Of a DNA stretch of 6,809 bases, positions 1 to 5,071 are shown in pieces. This DNA comes from an uncultured Eubacteriales bacterium (GTDB lineage: Bacteria > Bacillota > Clostridia > Oscillospirales > CAG-272). Under the pieces are notes generated by a model, which saw only the letters and a program-made list of their open reading frames with translations, was not told the origin of the DNA and did no database searches. Position 1 is the first letter of the stretch; every line of letters starts with the position of its first letter. The stretch spans positions 1-6,809 of the forward strand of contig USMO01000090.1 in assembly GCA_900555785.1 (NCBI GenBank), read 5' to 3'. A program made the translations under genes and the position numbers.

Positions 1-26
1 ATTCTACCATAGGAGGCTCTTTTTTT
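1..26 (+). terminator. Right arm of a probable intrinsic terminator cut by the window edge
   Basis: A run of seven T (20-26) directly follows ATAGGAGGCTC, the typical look of the 3' arm and U-tract of a rho-independent terminator. The matching left arm (GAGCCTCCTAT) would lie to the left of the window, so the hairpin cannot be confirmed. If real, it ends a rightward transcript entering from outside, convergent with the membrane-protein gene. Confidence 0.4.
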
Positions 27-31
27 CAATT

Positions 32-48
32 GTCCGTTTTTAACGGAC
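32..48. repeat. Short inverted repeat downstream of the membrane gene
   Basis: GTCCGTT and AACGGAC form a perfect 7-bp stem with a 3-base TTT loop, 15 bases beyond the stop of the leftward gene. On the leftward strand the stem is not followed by a T-run, and on the rightward strand only by a loosely T-rich stretch, so it is at best a weak terminator. Confidence 0.4.
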
Positions 49-62
49 TTGTGCAGTTTATT

Positions 63-637
63 TTATTTCTTTTCCTCATCCTGCTGCTGGGCAGGGGTGG
101 ATGCGTCTGTGGGGGGCGCGGCAGGGTCGGCGGGCTGTGCGGCGGATGGCTGCGGCTTTTTGTGGCGCCAGATGGCGGAGCGGACCGGGGAGATGCAGCC
201 AACGGCGCAGAGTGCAACGCCGATGACAAGGTCCAGGATGTACTGCGAGGCGACCTCCGCATCCTGCAGAAAGAGATGCGCGTTCAGCAGGGCTTCCAGG
301 AACGAGACCGTAAAGTCGACTTCGCCGTTTGCGTACCACTCCTTGTAAGCCTCGTACACATCGAACGCAAGGAGAAATACCAGGCAATCACGATGACAAG
401 GACGGACACCACAACGGACGTCACAACGCCGTATACGCTCTCTTTTTTGGCAAACAGCTTGTAGCCTTTCATGGCGCAGAACACGGCAAGAAATCCGCTG
501 ATTGCGGCGATAAAGCCGAGCTGCCAAAGGGCAAAGTATGCCAAGCCTCCGGCAAGCGCAAAGAGGAATGCGCCAAGGGTACCTGCGATTTTGTTTTCTT
601 CCGGCTGTTCGGTGGGAATCTGTGCTGTAGGATTCAT
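63..637 (-). pseudogene. Multi-pass membrane protein of unknown function, broken by a frameshift
   Basis: The gene starts at ATG 637-635, chosen because GGAGGT lies just upstream (644-649) in the leftward sense. The first ~90 residues, in one frame, have a polar N-terminus rich in Pro, Gln and Glu and then three hydrophobic stretches (about residues 18-35, 38-55 and 68-88). Near 366-372 the sense continues in the neighbouring frame, through an acidic/aromatic linker (FDVYEAYKEWY) and a further hydrophobic segment (SQYILDLVIGVALCAVGCI). The tail is low-complexity, rich in Pro, Ala and Gln, and ends QQQDEEKK. Restoring one base would give about 191 residues. No canonical slippery heptamer is visible, so this is a mutation or a sequencing error rather than programmed frameshifting. 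The layout resembles uncharacterised Firmicutes membrane proteins with a hydrophobic GxLGA repeat-like core, but I cannot name a family. In the unrepaired frame the product would stop after 117 residues. Confidence 0.7.
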
Positions 638-705
638 GAGTATACCTCCGTTGCAATGTTGATGGTGGATTTTGCAGACCCGCGACGCATCATGAGCCAG
701 GGAGA

Positions 706-717
706 AGGGGTACCCCT
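706..717. repeat. 12-bp perfect palindrome in the leader of the membrane gene
   Basis: AGGGGTACCCCT is a perfect palindrome lying between the leftward promoter (754-782) and the RBS (644-649), inside the predicted leader of about 110 bases. It could be a site for a dimeric repressor, or chance in GC-rich sequence. No known operator consensus is recognised. Confidence 0.3.
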
Positions 718-753
718 GCAGCCAGCCGGGCGCGCCGCTGTTCCGTTTCCATC

Positions 754-782
754 AGTATACCATAAATTCCGGATTTTTGCAA
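754..782 (-). promoter_or_regulatory. Leftward sigma-A promoter of the membrane-protein gene
   Basis: On the leftward strand, TTGCAA (782-777) is separated by exactly 17 bases from TATACT (759-754). The -10 is preceded by TGG, an extended -10 motif. Transcription would begin near 747 and give a leader of about 110 bases before ATG 637. No open gene occupies the leader. Confidence 0.7.
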
Positions 783-816
783 GCCCCTGCCGCAAAGTTT
801 TTTATCATTGTTAGAG

Positions 817-846
817 TTCACAAAAGCGCAAGCATGTTTTTGTGAA
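817..846. repeat. Inverted repeat between the AraC remnant and the membrane-gene promoter
   Basis: TTCACAAAA (817-825) and TTTTGTGAA (838-846) form a perfect 9-bp stem around a 12-base loop that itself contains GC-GCAA-GC. It lies 54 bases past the stop of the AraC fragment and upstream of the leftward promoter. It may be a weak terminator for the regulator gene or a binding site. The stem is AT-rich and no T-run follows, so its role is uncertain. Nothing else is recognised in 783-899. Confidence 0.4.
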
Positions 847-899
847 AGAAAGCCAAACCGCAACGATGGCAGAGCCGATTGGAAGTGCGGTGCGGCGTT

Positions 900-1199
900 T
901 TATCTCCCCGACTGGTAAGCCTTTCGGTATTCGCCGGGGGACAGCCCGGCTTGCAGCTTGAAGGCGCGGGAGAAGGAGGAAAAGGTATTGAACCCGGCGT
1001 CCGACGCGATTTCGGTGATGCTCCTGTCCGTGGTCACCAGCAGCTTTTGCGCGTGAAAGACGCGAAGGCGGGTCAGATAGGTGACAAAGCTGCAGCCGTT
1101 CTGCTTGGTGAACGCGTTGCTGAAATAGGTTGGGGAGAGATAAAACTCCCGGGCAACGTCGCTCAGCGTAATCGGCTCGCGGAAGTGGGCGGCGATATG
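900..1199 (-). pseudogene. AraC-family transcriptional regulator, C-terminal DNA-binding domain only
   Basis: Read leftward, the last 99 codons encode a nearly complete AraC/XylS double helix-turn-helix domain: HIAAHFREPITLSDVAREF, then LSPTYFSNAFTK (first HTH recognition helix), LTRLRVFHAQKLL, and ITEIASDAGFNTFSSFSRAFK with the conserved ending GLSPGEYRKAY before TAA (902-900). Family members are usually 270-300 residues, with an N-terminal cupin-like sugar-sensing domain. That domain is absent. The frame stays open only to 1229, where an in-frame TGA (1232-1230) occurs, with no ATG or RBS. Directly across the break is a 5'-truncated GH39 gene on the other strand. Such regulators commonly control adjacent xyloside or oligosaccharide genes, so it probably once activated the GH39-transporter operon. 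As it stands it should not be translated from a native start. Confidence 0.85.
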
Positions 1200-2251
1200 A
1201 TTTTGCCTGCACGGATGAGTACATCGCGGTCACGCTGGAGGCGGGAACCGAGACCTTCTACCGCCTGGGGCAGCGGATTGAGCATGAGATCCGCAAGCAC
1301 AACACCCTGCCGCCGCCGGATTTTCACAAGTGGGCAGTGATCTGCGAGCATATCATCCGGCATTACAACGAGGGCTGGGCAAACGGCTACCGCTATAACA
1401 TCCGCTATTGGGAGATTTGGAACGAGGCGGACCTCGACCCGGACGACTGCCCGCAAAAGCGGACCTGGGGCGGGACGGCGGAGCAGTACTTCGAGCTTTA
1501 CGAGATTACCGCCAAGCACCTCAAGGCGTGCTTTCCGCAGCTGCGCATCGGCGGTCCCGCCCTGGCGCACAGCGTCAACGATTGGGCAGAGCGCTTTCTT
1601 TCGCATGTGGAGCGGACCCGGACGCCGCTGGATTTCTTCTCCTGGCATATCTACTGCACAACGCCGGAGAAGATGATGGAAAAGAACGCCCGCGTGCAGG
1701 CGCTGCTGGAGCGGCACGGGCTGGGCGGCGCGGAGAATATTCTGGACGAGTGGAACTACATTCGCGGGTGGGATGCGGATTTTGTCTATTCCCTCCGGCA
1801 GATTTCCGGGCTCAAGGGCGCATCCTTCACGCTTGCCTGCATGTGCGAGGCGCAGAAATCTTCGATTGATATGCTGATGTACTACGATGCGAGACCCTGC
1901 GGGTTCAACGGGCTGTTTGCGCCGTATACGCTGGAGCCGCTCAAGGGGTACTATCCGTTCCTGTGGTACGGTATGCTCTATGGGCGGCAGGAGGTCCGCG
2001 CCGCGCACCAGCCGGAGCATCTCTATTCGCTCTGCGGCGTGGACAGGGAGGGGAAAACGCTGACGCTCCTGACGCACTATGACGAGGACGACAACGCAGC
2101 GCCGCAAACCGTGCGGGTGGACTTCGGGCGGCGGGCAACCTGCGCAGTCTACATCCTGGACCGGGACCGTGACGGCACGCTGCTTTGTGAAACGGATGAC
2201 CTGACCTTCACCATTCCGGTGCATACGTCTCTGCTGATTCGGGAACTCTGA
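1196..2251 (+). pseudogene. GH39 beta-xylosidase-like glycoside hydrolase, 5'-truncated
   Basis: Family GH39 enzymes (retaining beta-xylosidases and related) remove terminal xylose or related sugars from oligosaccharides, using two glutamates in a (beta/alpha)8 barrel. The recognisable frame begins around 1196 (YDFACTDEYIAVTLEAG) and runs through the hallmark YWEIWNE. The Glu at 1424-1426 is the probable acid/base. FSWHIYC follows, then NILDEWNY, whose Glu at 1748-1750 is the probable nucleophile, and a beta-rich C-terminal part ends at TGA 2249-2251. About 351 codons remain against roughly 500 in the family, so about 150 N-terminal residues are missing. The frame is closed upstream by TAA at 1169-1171, has no ATG, and its only candidate start before the acid/base motif is an internal GTG at 1337 without a convincing RBS. 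Both catalytic Glu survive, but the first barrel strands do not, so the product would be inactive if made. The divergent AraC remnant abuts it at about 1200. Confidence is high for the family and moderate for substrate. Confidence 0.85.
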
Positions 2252-2252
2252 C

Positions 2253-3158
2253 ATGACGAAAGCGACACTTTTTATCGGCATCATTCTGGTCTGCCGCGTC
2301 GTGCAGGCAATCTTCAACAAGCAGTCGAGCAACGAAGTGGACAATGTGCGCATGCTGGTGGTCTATTCCACCTATCGGATGGCGATTTCGGCGGTCCTGG
2401 GCTTGGTTCTGCTCTTTGCCGCCGGAAACGGGCTTCGGTTTGACTGGAAAACGGTCCTGATTGCAACGTTTTCCGGCGTGATGCTCTTCCTCTCCGGTGC
2501 CTGCAGCATTTTCTGCATGAAGAGCGGGACGGTGAGCCTGGATTCGATGTTCGGGACGGCGGGCATGCTGATTCCGATGCTGGCTGGAATCTTCCTGTTC
2601 GACCAGCCCGTTCGTCCCCTGCAATGGGCGGCAGTGGCACTGTTTTTTGTGGCGGCATGGCTGTTGGTGCGGAGTTCCAAAAGGACGTATGCCAATTTCA
2701 GCATCCGGACCGCGCTTCTTCTGGCGGGGAGCCTGATTTCCAACGGCTGCACGATGCTGGCGCAGCAGCTGTTTACCCAGCTGGTTCCGGATGGGGACGT
2801 CAGCGCGTTTTCGTTCCTGTCCTTCGGCGTGCTTGCCCTGCTCGGCGGCGTGGCAACACTCCTGATGCTGGCGAAGGGGCGCGCAGCCGGGACCGCCAAG
2901 CCTGCGGATTTTCGCCTGTCGCGAAAACTGCTCCTGTGCGGGTTTGCGCTGGCGGTTGCAGTGTTTGTCATCAATCAATTGGCAACGCTGTCCACCGCGC
3001 TGGTCTCGCCGGTGGTGCTGTTCGCCTTTATCAACGGCGGCGGGACCCTCATCGCAACCGTTGTAGCCGCACTGCTCTACCGCGAAAAACTGACCCCCAC
3101 CTCCACCGCCGGCGTCCTCCTCGGCATCGCCTCGCTGGTCTGTATCAAGGTGTTTTGA
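2253..3158 (+). CDS. DMT/EamA-type 10-TM membrane transporter
   Basis: The 301-residue hydrophobic protein has about ten membrane segments (roughly residues 4-21, 37-57, 67-88, 94-116, 122-140, 151-170, 184-206, 225-246, 249-274, 280-300) in two halves joined by a polar stretch near 141-150. This is the architecture and length of drug/metabolite transporters with two EamA repeats. The second half ends with the family-like pattern of a helix, YREKLTP and a last helix (TAGVLLGIASLVCIKVF). ATG 2253 follows the GH39 stop by one base, so it was probably translationally coupled and co-transcribed with that gene. A hairpin terminator follows at 3265-3308. Substrate cannot be told: in this context it may move a sugar or sugar product, but the superfamily is very broad. 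The gene looks intact but has probably lost its native promoter with the upstream deletion. The 106 bases between its stop and the terminator hold nothing recognisable. Confidence 0.8.
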   Translation: MTKATLFIGIILVCRVVQAIFNKQSSNEVDNVRMLVVYSTYRMAISAVLGLVLLFAAGNGLRFDWKTVLIATFSGVMLFLSGACSIFCMKSGTVSLDSMFGTAGMLIPMLAGIFLFDQPVRPLQWAAVALFFVAAWLLVRSSKRTYANFSIRTALLLAGSLISNGCTMLAQQLFTQLVPDGDVSAFSFLSFGVLALLGGVATLLMLAKGRAAGTAKPADFRLSRKLLLCGFALAVAVFVINQLATLSTALVSPVVLFAFINGGGTLIATVVAALLYREKLTPTSTAGVLLGIASLVCIKVF

Positions 3159-3264
3159 GGGGCGGTGACCGTAGAGCGCAACCGGAGCAGCATGGTGACA
3201 GCAGATACGCCTTATAAAAGACTACAAGCCGGGGCACCCTCAAGACGGTTGTCCGGCAAAACAG

Positions 3265-3308
3265 ATCGAGCCTGCGGTGGCTTTAAAACCACCGCAGGCT
3301 CGATTTTT
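3265..3308 (+). terminator. Strong intrinsic terminator after the transporter
   Basis: A perfect 16-bp GC-rich stem (ATCGAGCCTGCGGTGG at 3265-3280 and its complement at 3289-3304) with an 8-base loop is followed by a T-run (3304-3308). It ends the rightward operon. On the other strand the hairpin is followed by CTGTTTTG, so it may also stop leftward transcripts from the promoter at 3437-3465. Confidence 0.9.
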
Positions 3309-3361
3309 GTGTCTGTCTTTCATCCGGAATGTTCATTCCCAACGCTGAAACCTACACTTTT

Positions 3362-3392
3362 CGTGTCATGAAGTAATACACTTCAGGACATG
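3362..3392. repeat. Imperfect hairpin in the AT-rich spacer
   Basis: GTCATGAAGT and ACTTCAGGAC sit around the 5-base loop AATAC. The full dyad has 13 positions per arm with two mismatches. It lies downstream of the leftward promoter at 3437-3465, so the corresponding RNA would be strongly folded. No T-run follows on either strand, so it is not a simple terminator. Confidence 0.5.
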
Positions 3393-3428
3393 AAAAACAT
3401 TTCGAAAAAAATATTTTGCTCATCCTTA

Positions 3429-3447
3429 TATAGTATATAATACTATA
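3429..3447. repeat. Inverted repeat overlapping the leftward -10 box
   Basis: TATAGTAT and ATACTATA are perfect 8-bp arms around ATA. The dyad covers the -10 of the leftward promoter and also holds a TATAAT on the rightward strand (3436-3441), for which no good -35 is seen. A second small dyad, GACAA-N5-TTGTC, follows at 3449-3463. The arrangement suits a repressor operator over a promoter, but AT-rich chance symmetry is possible. Confidence 0.4.
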
Positions 3448-3465
3448 AGACAACGAATTTGTCAA
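3437..3465 (-). promoter_or_regulatory. Near-consensus leftward promoter in the intergenic spacer
   Basis: Read leftward, TTGACA (3465-3460) is exactly consensus and is followed after 17 bases by TATTAT (3442-3437). A start near 3430 would give a short RNA of about 160-170 bases, running to the hairpin at 3304-3265. The only small frame starting close by is ATG 3423 to TAG 3352 (23 residues, MSKIFFSKCFSCPEVYYFMTRKV). It has AAGG directly against the ATG and so no properly spaced RBS. Confidence 0.55.
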
Positions 3466-3541
3466 TAGCTATTTTGCAAATTTTCAAGCAAACAAAAAGG
3501 AAATGTTGCCAAAAACAGCATTTTTGTTGCATTTGACGATT

Positions 3542-3558
3542 CCGGCATGTGTTGCCGG
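3542..3558. repeat. Inverted repeat in the integrase leader
   Basis: CCGGCA (3542-3547) and TGCCGG (3553-3558) form a perfect 6-bp GC-rich stem with a 5-base loop, about 60 bases before the integrase start. It could be a leader hairpin or a protein-binding site. Confidence 0.4.
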
Positions 3559-3581
3559 ACCAGCCAGGACCGAAAATTCGC

Positions 3582-3599
3582 TGTCAAATTATTGTCAAA
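3582..3599 (+). repeat. Tandem TGTCAAA boxes before the integrase gene
   Basis: TGTCAAA occurs at 3582-3588 and again at 3593-3599, exactly 11 bases apart (about one helical turn), ending just before the integrase RBS. A related TTGTCAA lies at 3459-3465. Short direct repeats of this kind next to tyrosine integrase genes are typical of arm-type integrase binding sites. That role is inferred. Confidence 0.4.
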
Positions 3600-3616
3600 A
3601 TATCGGAGGTTTAAGC

Positions 3617-3949
3617 ATGGCAAGACGTGGGGAAAACATTTTCAGACGGAAGGATGGGCGCTGGGAGGCTCGCGTATGGGGATACCGCGAAAACGGCAGC
3701 AAATGCTATCGGTCCCTTTACGGAAAAAGCTACACGGAGGTAAAAGCGAAAAAGGAGGAATACTACAGCACGGTGCATCAGCCCGCTGCGCCCGCCGCAA
3801 AACAGCTTGCAGCCTTTGCATATCTGGCTGAAACTTGGCTGATCTCGATCAAAGGGACGGTCAAGGAATCTTCCTATACCCGTTATTATCGCAATGTGTA
3901 CGGCTATCTCGTCCCTGCGTTGGGGCGGTACCGTTTCATCTGCGAATAA
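3617..3949 (+). pseudogene. Tyrosine site-specific integrase, N-terminal fragment
   Basis: The start ATG 3617 is chosen for the GGAGG at 3605-3609 and for the typical opening MARRGENIFRRKDGRWEARV; the frame is open further upstream to 3503 but without such signals. Residues 1-50 match the N-terminal arm-type DNA-binding region of phage/conjugative-element integrases (RKDGRWEARVWGY... YGKSYTEVKAKKEE). Residues ~60-105 look like the start of the SAM-like core-binding domain (AYLAETWL... VKESSYTRYYRNVYGYLVPALG). The reading ends at TAA 3947-3949 after RYRFICE, 110 residues in total, where integrases of this type have about 350-400. The catalytic domain with its Arg-His-Arg-Tyr residues is absent, and no continuation is seen in the other frames before the next gene. 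It cannot recombine DNA. It is a remnant, probably of an integrated element, cut by a deletion ending near 3935-3950. Confidence 0.8.
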
Positions 3950-4020
3950 CCCGATAAAACTATGTAAAATTTGCGCATTCCCGATAAATCGCAAAATATA
4001 CACTTGCAAAATCGCGGAAT
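3950..4020. repeat. Cluster of short direct and inverted repeats between integrase remnant and MBL gene
   Basis: CCCGATAAA occurs at 3950-3958 and 3980-3988, 30 bases apart. TTTGCG (3970-3975) is answered by CGCAAA (3990-3995), and ATTCC-CGAT near 3977 is answered imperfectly by ATCGCGGAAT at 4011-4020. The cluster starts at the base after the integrase fragment's stop and extends over the -35 of the next gene. It could be remnants of an attachment site or an operator for the MBL gene. Confidence 0.35.
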
Positions 4021-4031
4021 ATCTGTATAAT
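4004..4031 (+). promoter_or_regulatory. Promoter of the MBL-fold hydrolase gene
   Basis: TTGCAA (4004-4009) and a consensus TATAAT (4026-4031) are 16 bases apart, 33 bases before the start codon, with an AAGGAGG RBS at 4048-4053/4 in between. The expected start near 4038 gives a short leader. The gene is thus transcribed on its own, independent of the integrase remnant. Confidence 0.75.
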
Positions 4032-4064
4032 AGAAGAAAACCGGAATAAGGAGGGTTACTGAGT

Positions 4065-4844
4065 ATGTATCCAAAGAAACAGCAGGTTGCGGGAAATCCG
4101 TGGGACGGGCTTATGAAGCCGTTTCATATTCTGAGGGGGATTTCCTTTGTCGGGACCTATCAGGCGTCCATCCATCTGATTGATACCGGAGACGGACTGG
4201 TCATGATTGACACGGGGTATCTGAACACCTTCTATTGGGTGGTCAACGGAATTTATTCGCTTGGGTACCGACCGTCGGATGTGAAATACATCCTCATGAC
4301 GCACTGGCACGGCGACCATGTGGAGGGCGTCAAACCCATGCTGACCCTTGCGCCGGAAGCCAAAACCATAATCGGCATCAGGGATGACAAAAAGGTCTTT
4401 GAGCGGTACGGGATAAAACCCGACATCGTTGTGAAAGACGGGGATACGCTTCCCTGCGGAAACGTCACGTTCCGTTTTGTGGAGACCCCCGGGCATACGG
4501 TCGGAACGGTGTCCGTTTTCTTTGATTATACGGAAGACGGAAGAACGTACCACGCCGGCATGTTCGGCGGTGCCGGCCGCGGTGCGCTTTTTGAGGACAA
4601 CGTGGATTTCTACAAGGGGAGCCGGAACGACTATTTCAATTCCCTTGCACGCCTGAAAAAGGAGAAGGTGGATTTGTTCCTCGGCAATCATTGCTGGAAC
4701 AACAATACCGATGAGAAAGCTGCCGCAATGGAAGCAACCCCGGGGATCAATCCGTTCGTTGACGGAAAAGAATTTTACAGATTTCTGGATTTCTGTTATA
4801 CGGACGTGAAAGACCGGATGAAGAGAGAGGGATTGACGGAATAA
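4065..4844 (+). CDS. MBL-fold metallohydrolase (subclass B3-like metal-site pattern)
   Basis: The 259-residue protein starts at ATG 4065 behind a strong AAGGAGG RBS. It has the metallo-beta-lactamase fold motifs: THWHGDHVEG with His80, His82, Asp84 and His85, then His144 in ETPGHTVG, and His209 in LFLGNHCW. The bridging Asp usual in glyoxalase II-like members is replaced by the HAGMFGG stretch (163-169). Metal binding by H-x-H-x-D-H plus two further His, without that Asp, is the B3 metallo-beta-lactamase pattern. There is no signal peptide, so the enzyme is probably cytoplasmic, unlike secreted beta-lactamases. It resembles uncharacterised Clostridia MBL hydrolases that open with NPWxGLM-PF. 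The substrate is unknown, and antibiotic hydrolysis should not be assumed. It has its own promoter (4004-4031) and a terminator (4966-5012), so it is monocistronic. Confidence 0.85.
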   Translation: MYPKKQQVAGNPWDGLMKPFHILRGISFVGTYQASIHLIDTGDGLVMIDTGYLNTFYWVVNGIYSLGYRPSDVKYILMTHWHGDHVEGVKPMLTLAPEAKTIIGIRDDKKVFERYGIKPDIVVKDGDTLPCGNVTFRFVETPGHTVGTVSVFFDYTEDGRTYHAGMFGGAGRGALFEDNVDFYKGSRNDYFNSLARLKKEKVDLFLGNHCWNNNTDEKAAAMEATPGINPFVDGKEFYRFLDFCYTDVKDRMKREGLTE

Positions 4845-4965
4845 TATCGGAAATCCCGTGGCGGGGACGGTTTTTGCACAAAAATGCAAAAAGGCACTTG
4901 ACAGACTGCCGTGCATTGTGTAAGGGGTATTTTTATGCCAATATCGAAGCAACAATATTGAAAAG
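4845..4965 (+). other. 3' untranslated spacer after the MBL gene
   Basis: This stretch of about 120 bases between the MBL stop and its terminator hairpin has no credible gene. It contains a consensus-like TTGACA (4898-4903) with only a poor -10 (TAAGGG, 17 bases on) and a small dyad CAATAT/ATATTG (4939-4960). A short independent RNA ending at the terminator is conceivable but weakly supported. Confidence 0.3.
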
Positions 4966-5012
4966 AAATCCCATACGGTCGACACGGAAAGCGCAGACCG
5001 TATGGGATTTTT
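4966..5012. terminator. Bidirectional terminator between MBL and GH13 genes
   Basis: A perfect 15-bp stem (AAATCCCATACGGTC at 4966-4980 with its complement at 4996-5010) encloses a 15-base loop. It is flanked by T-rich sequence on both strands: TTTTT at 5008-5012 rightward, and CTTTTC after the stem leftward. It sits between two convergent genes and can end both. Confidence 0.85.
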
Positions 5013-5071
5013 GTAGGCTGTGCTTTCGTTACCGTTGAAAAATTTCATTGTTCCCTTGTCATTTTTATAAC

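Noticed and set aside
360..380. Programmed -1 frameshift in the membrane gene
   Set aside because: No X-XXY-YYZ slippery heptamer and no downstream pseudoknot-like structure were seen. A simple missing base explains it.
30..464. Rightward open frames opposite the membrane-protein gene
   Set aside because: Low-complexity Gly/Arg/Cys-rich translations without RBS. The leftward strand carries promoter, RBS and membrane segments.
811..1233. Leftward 140-codon open frame over the AraC fragment
   Set aside because: It is in the wrong frame. The neighbouring leftward frame gives the textbook AraC double HTH ending at 900.
900..2251. AraC-GH39 fusion protein, as exists in some Clostridia
   Set aside because: The two parts are on opposite strands here and the AraC part has its normal C-terminal end and stop, so this is not a fusion.
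1163..2353. Long leftward open frame (396 codons) antisense to the GH39 gene
   Set aside because: It lies opposite a gene with clear GH39 catalytic motifs, has no RBS and no recognisable domain, and is rich in Arg, Pro and His, as expected from the reverse of GC-rich coding DNA.
3165..3371. Rightward 68-codon open frame after the transporter
   Set aside because: It runs through the terminator hairpin (3265-3304), has no RBS, and its product resembles nothing.
3360..3610. CRISPR array or phage attachment core from the many repeats
   Set aside because: The repeats are short, differ from each other and are not regularly spaced with unique spacers. No tRNA 3' end is present.
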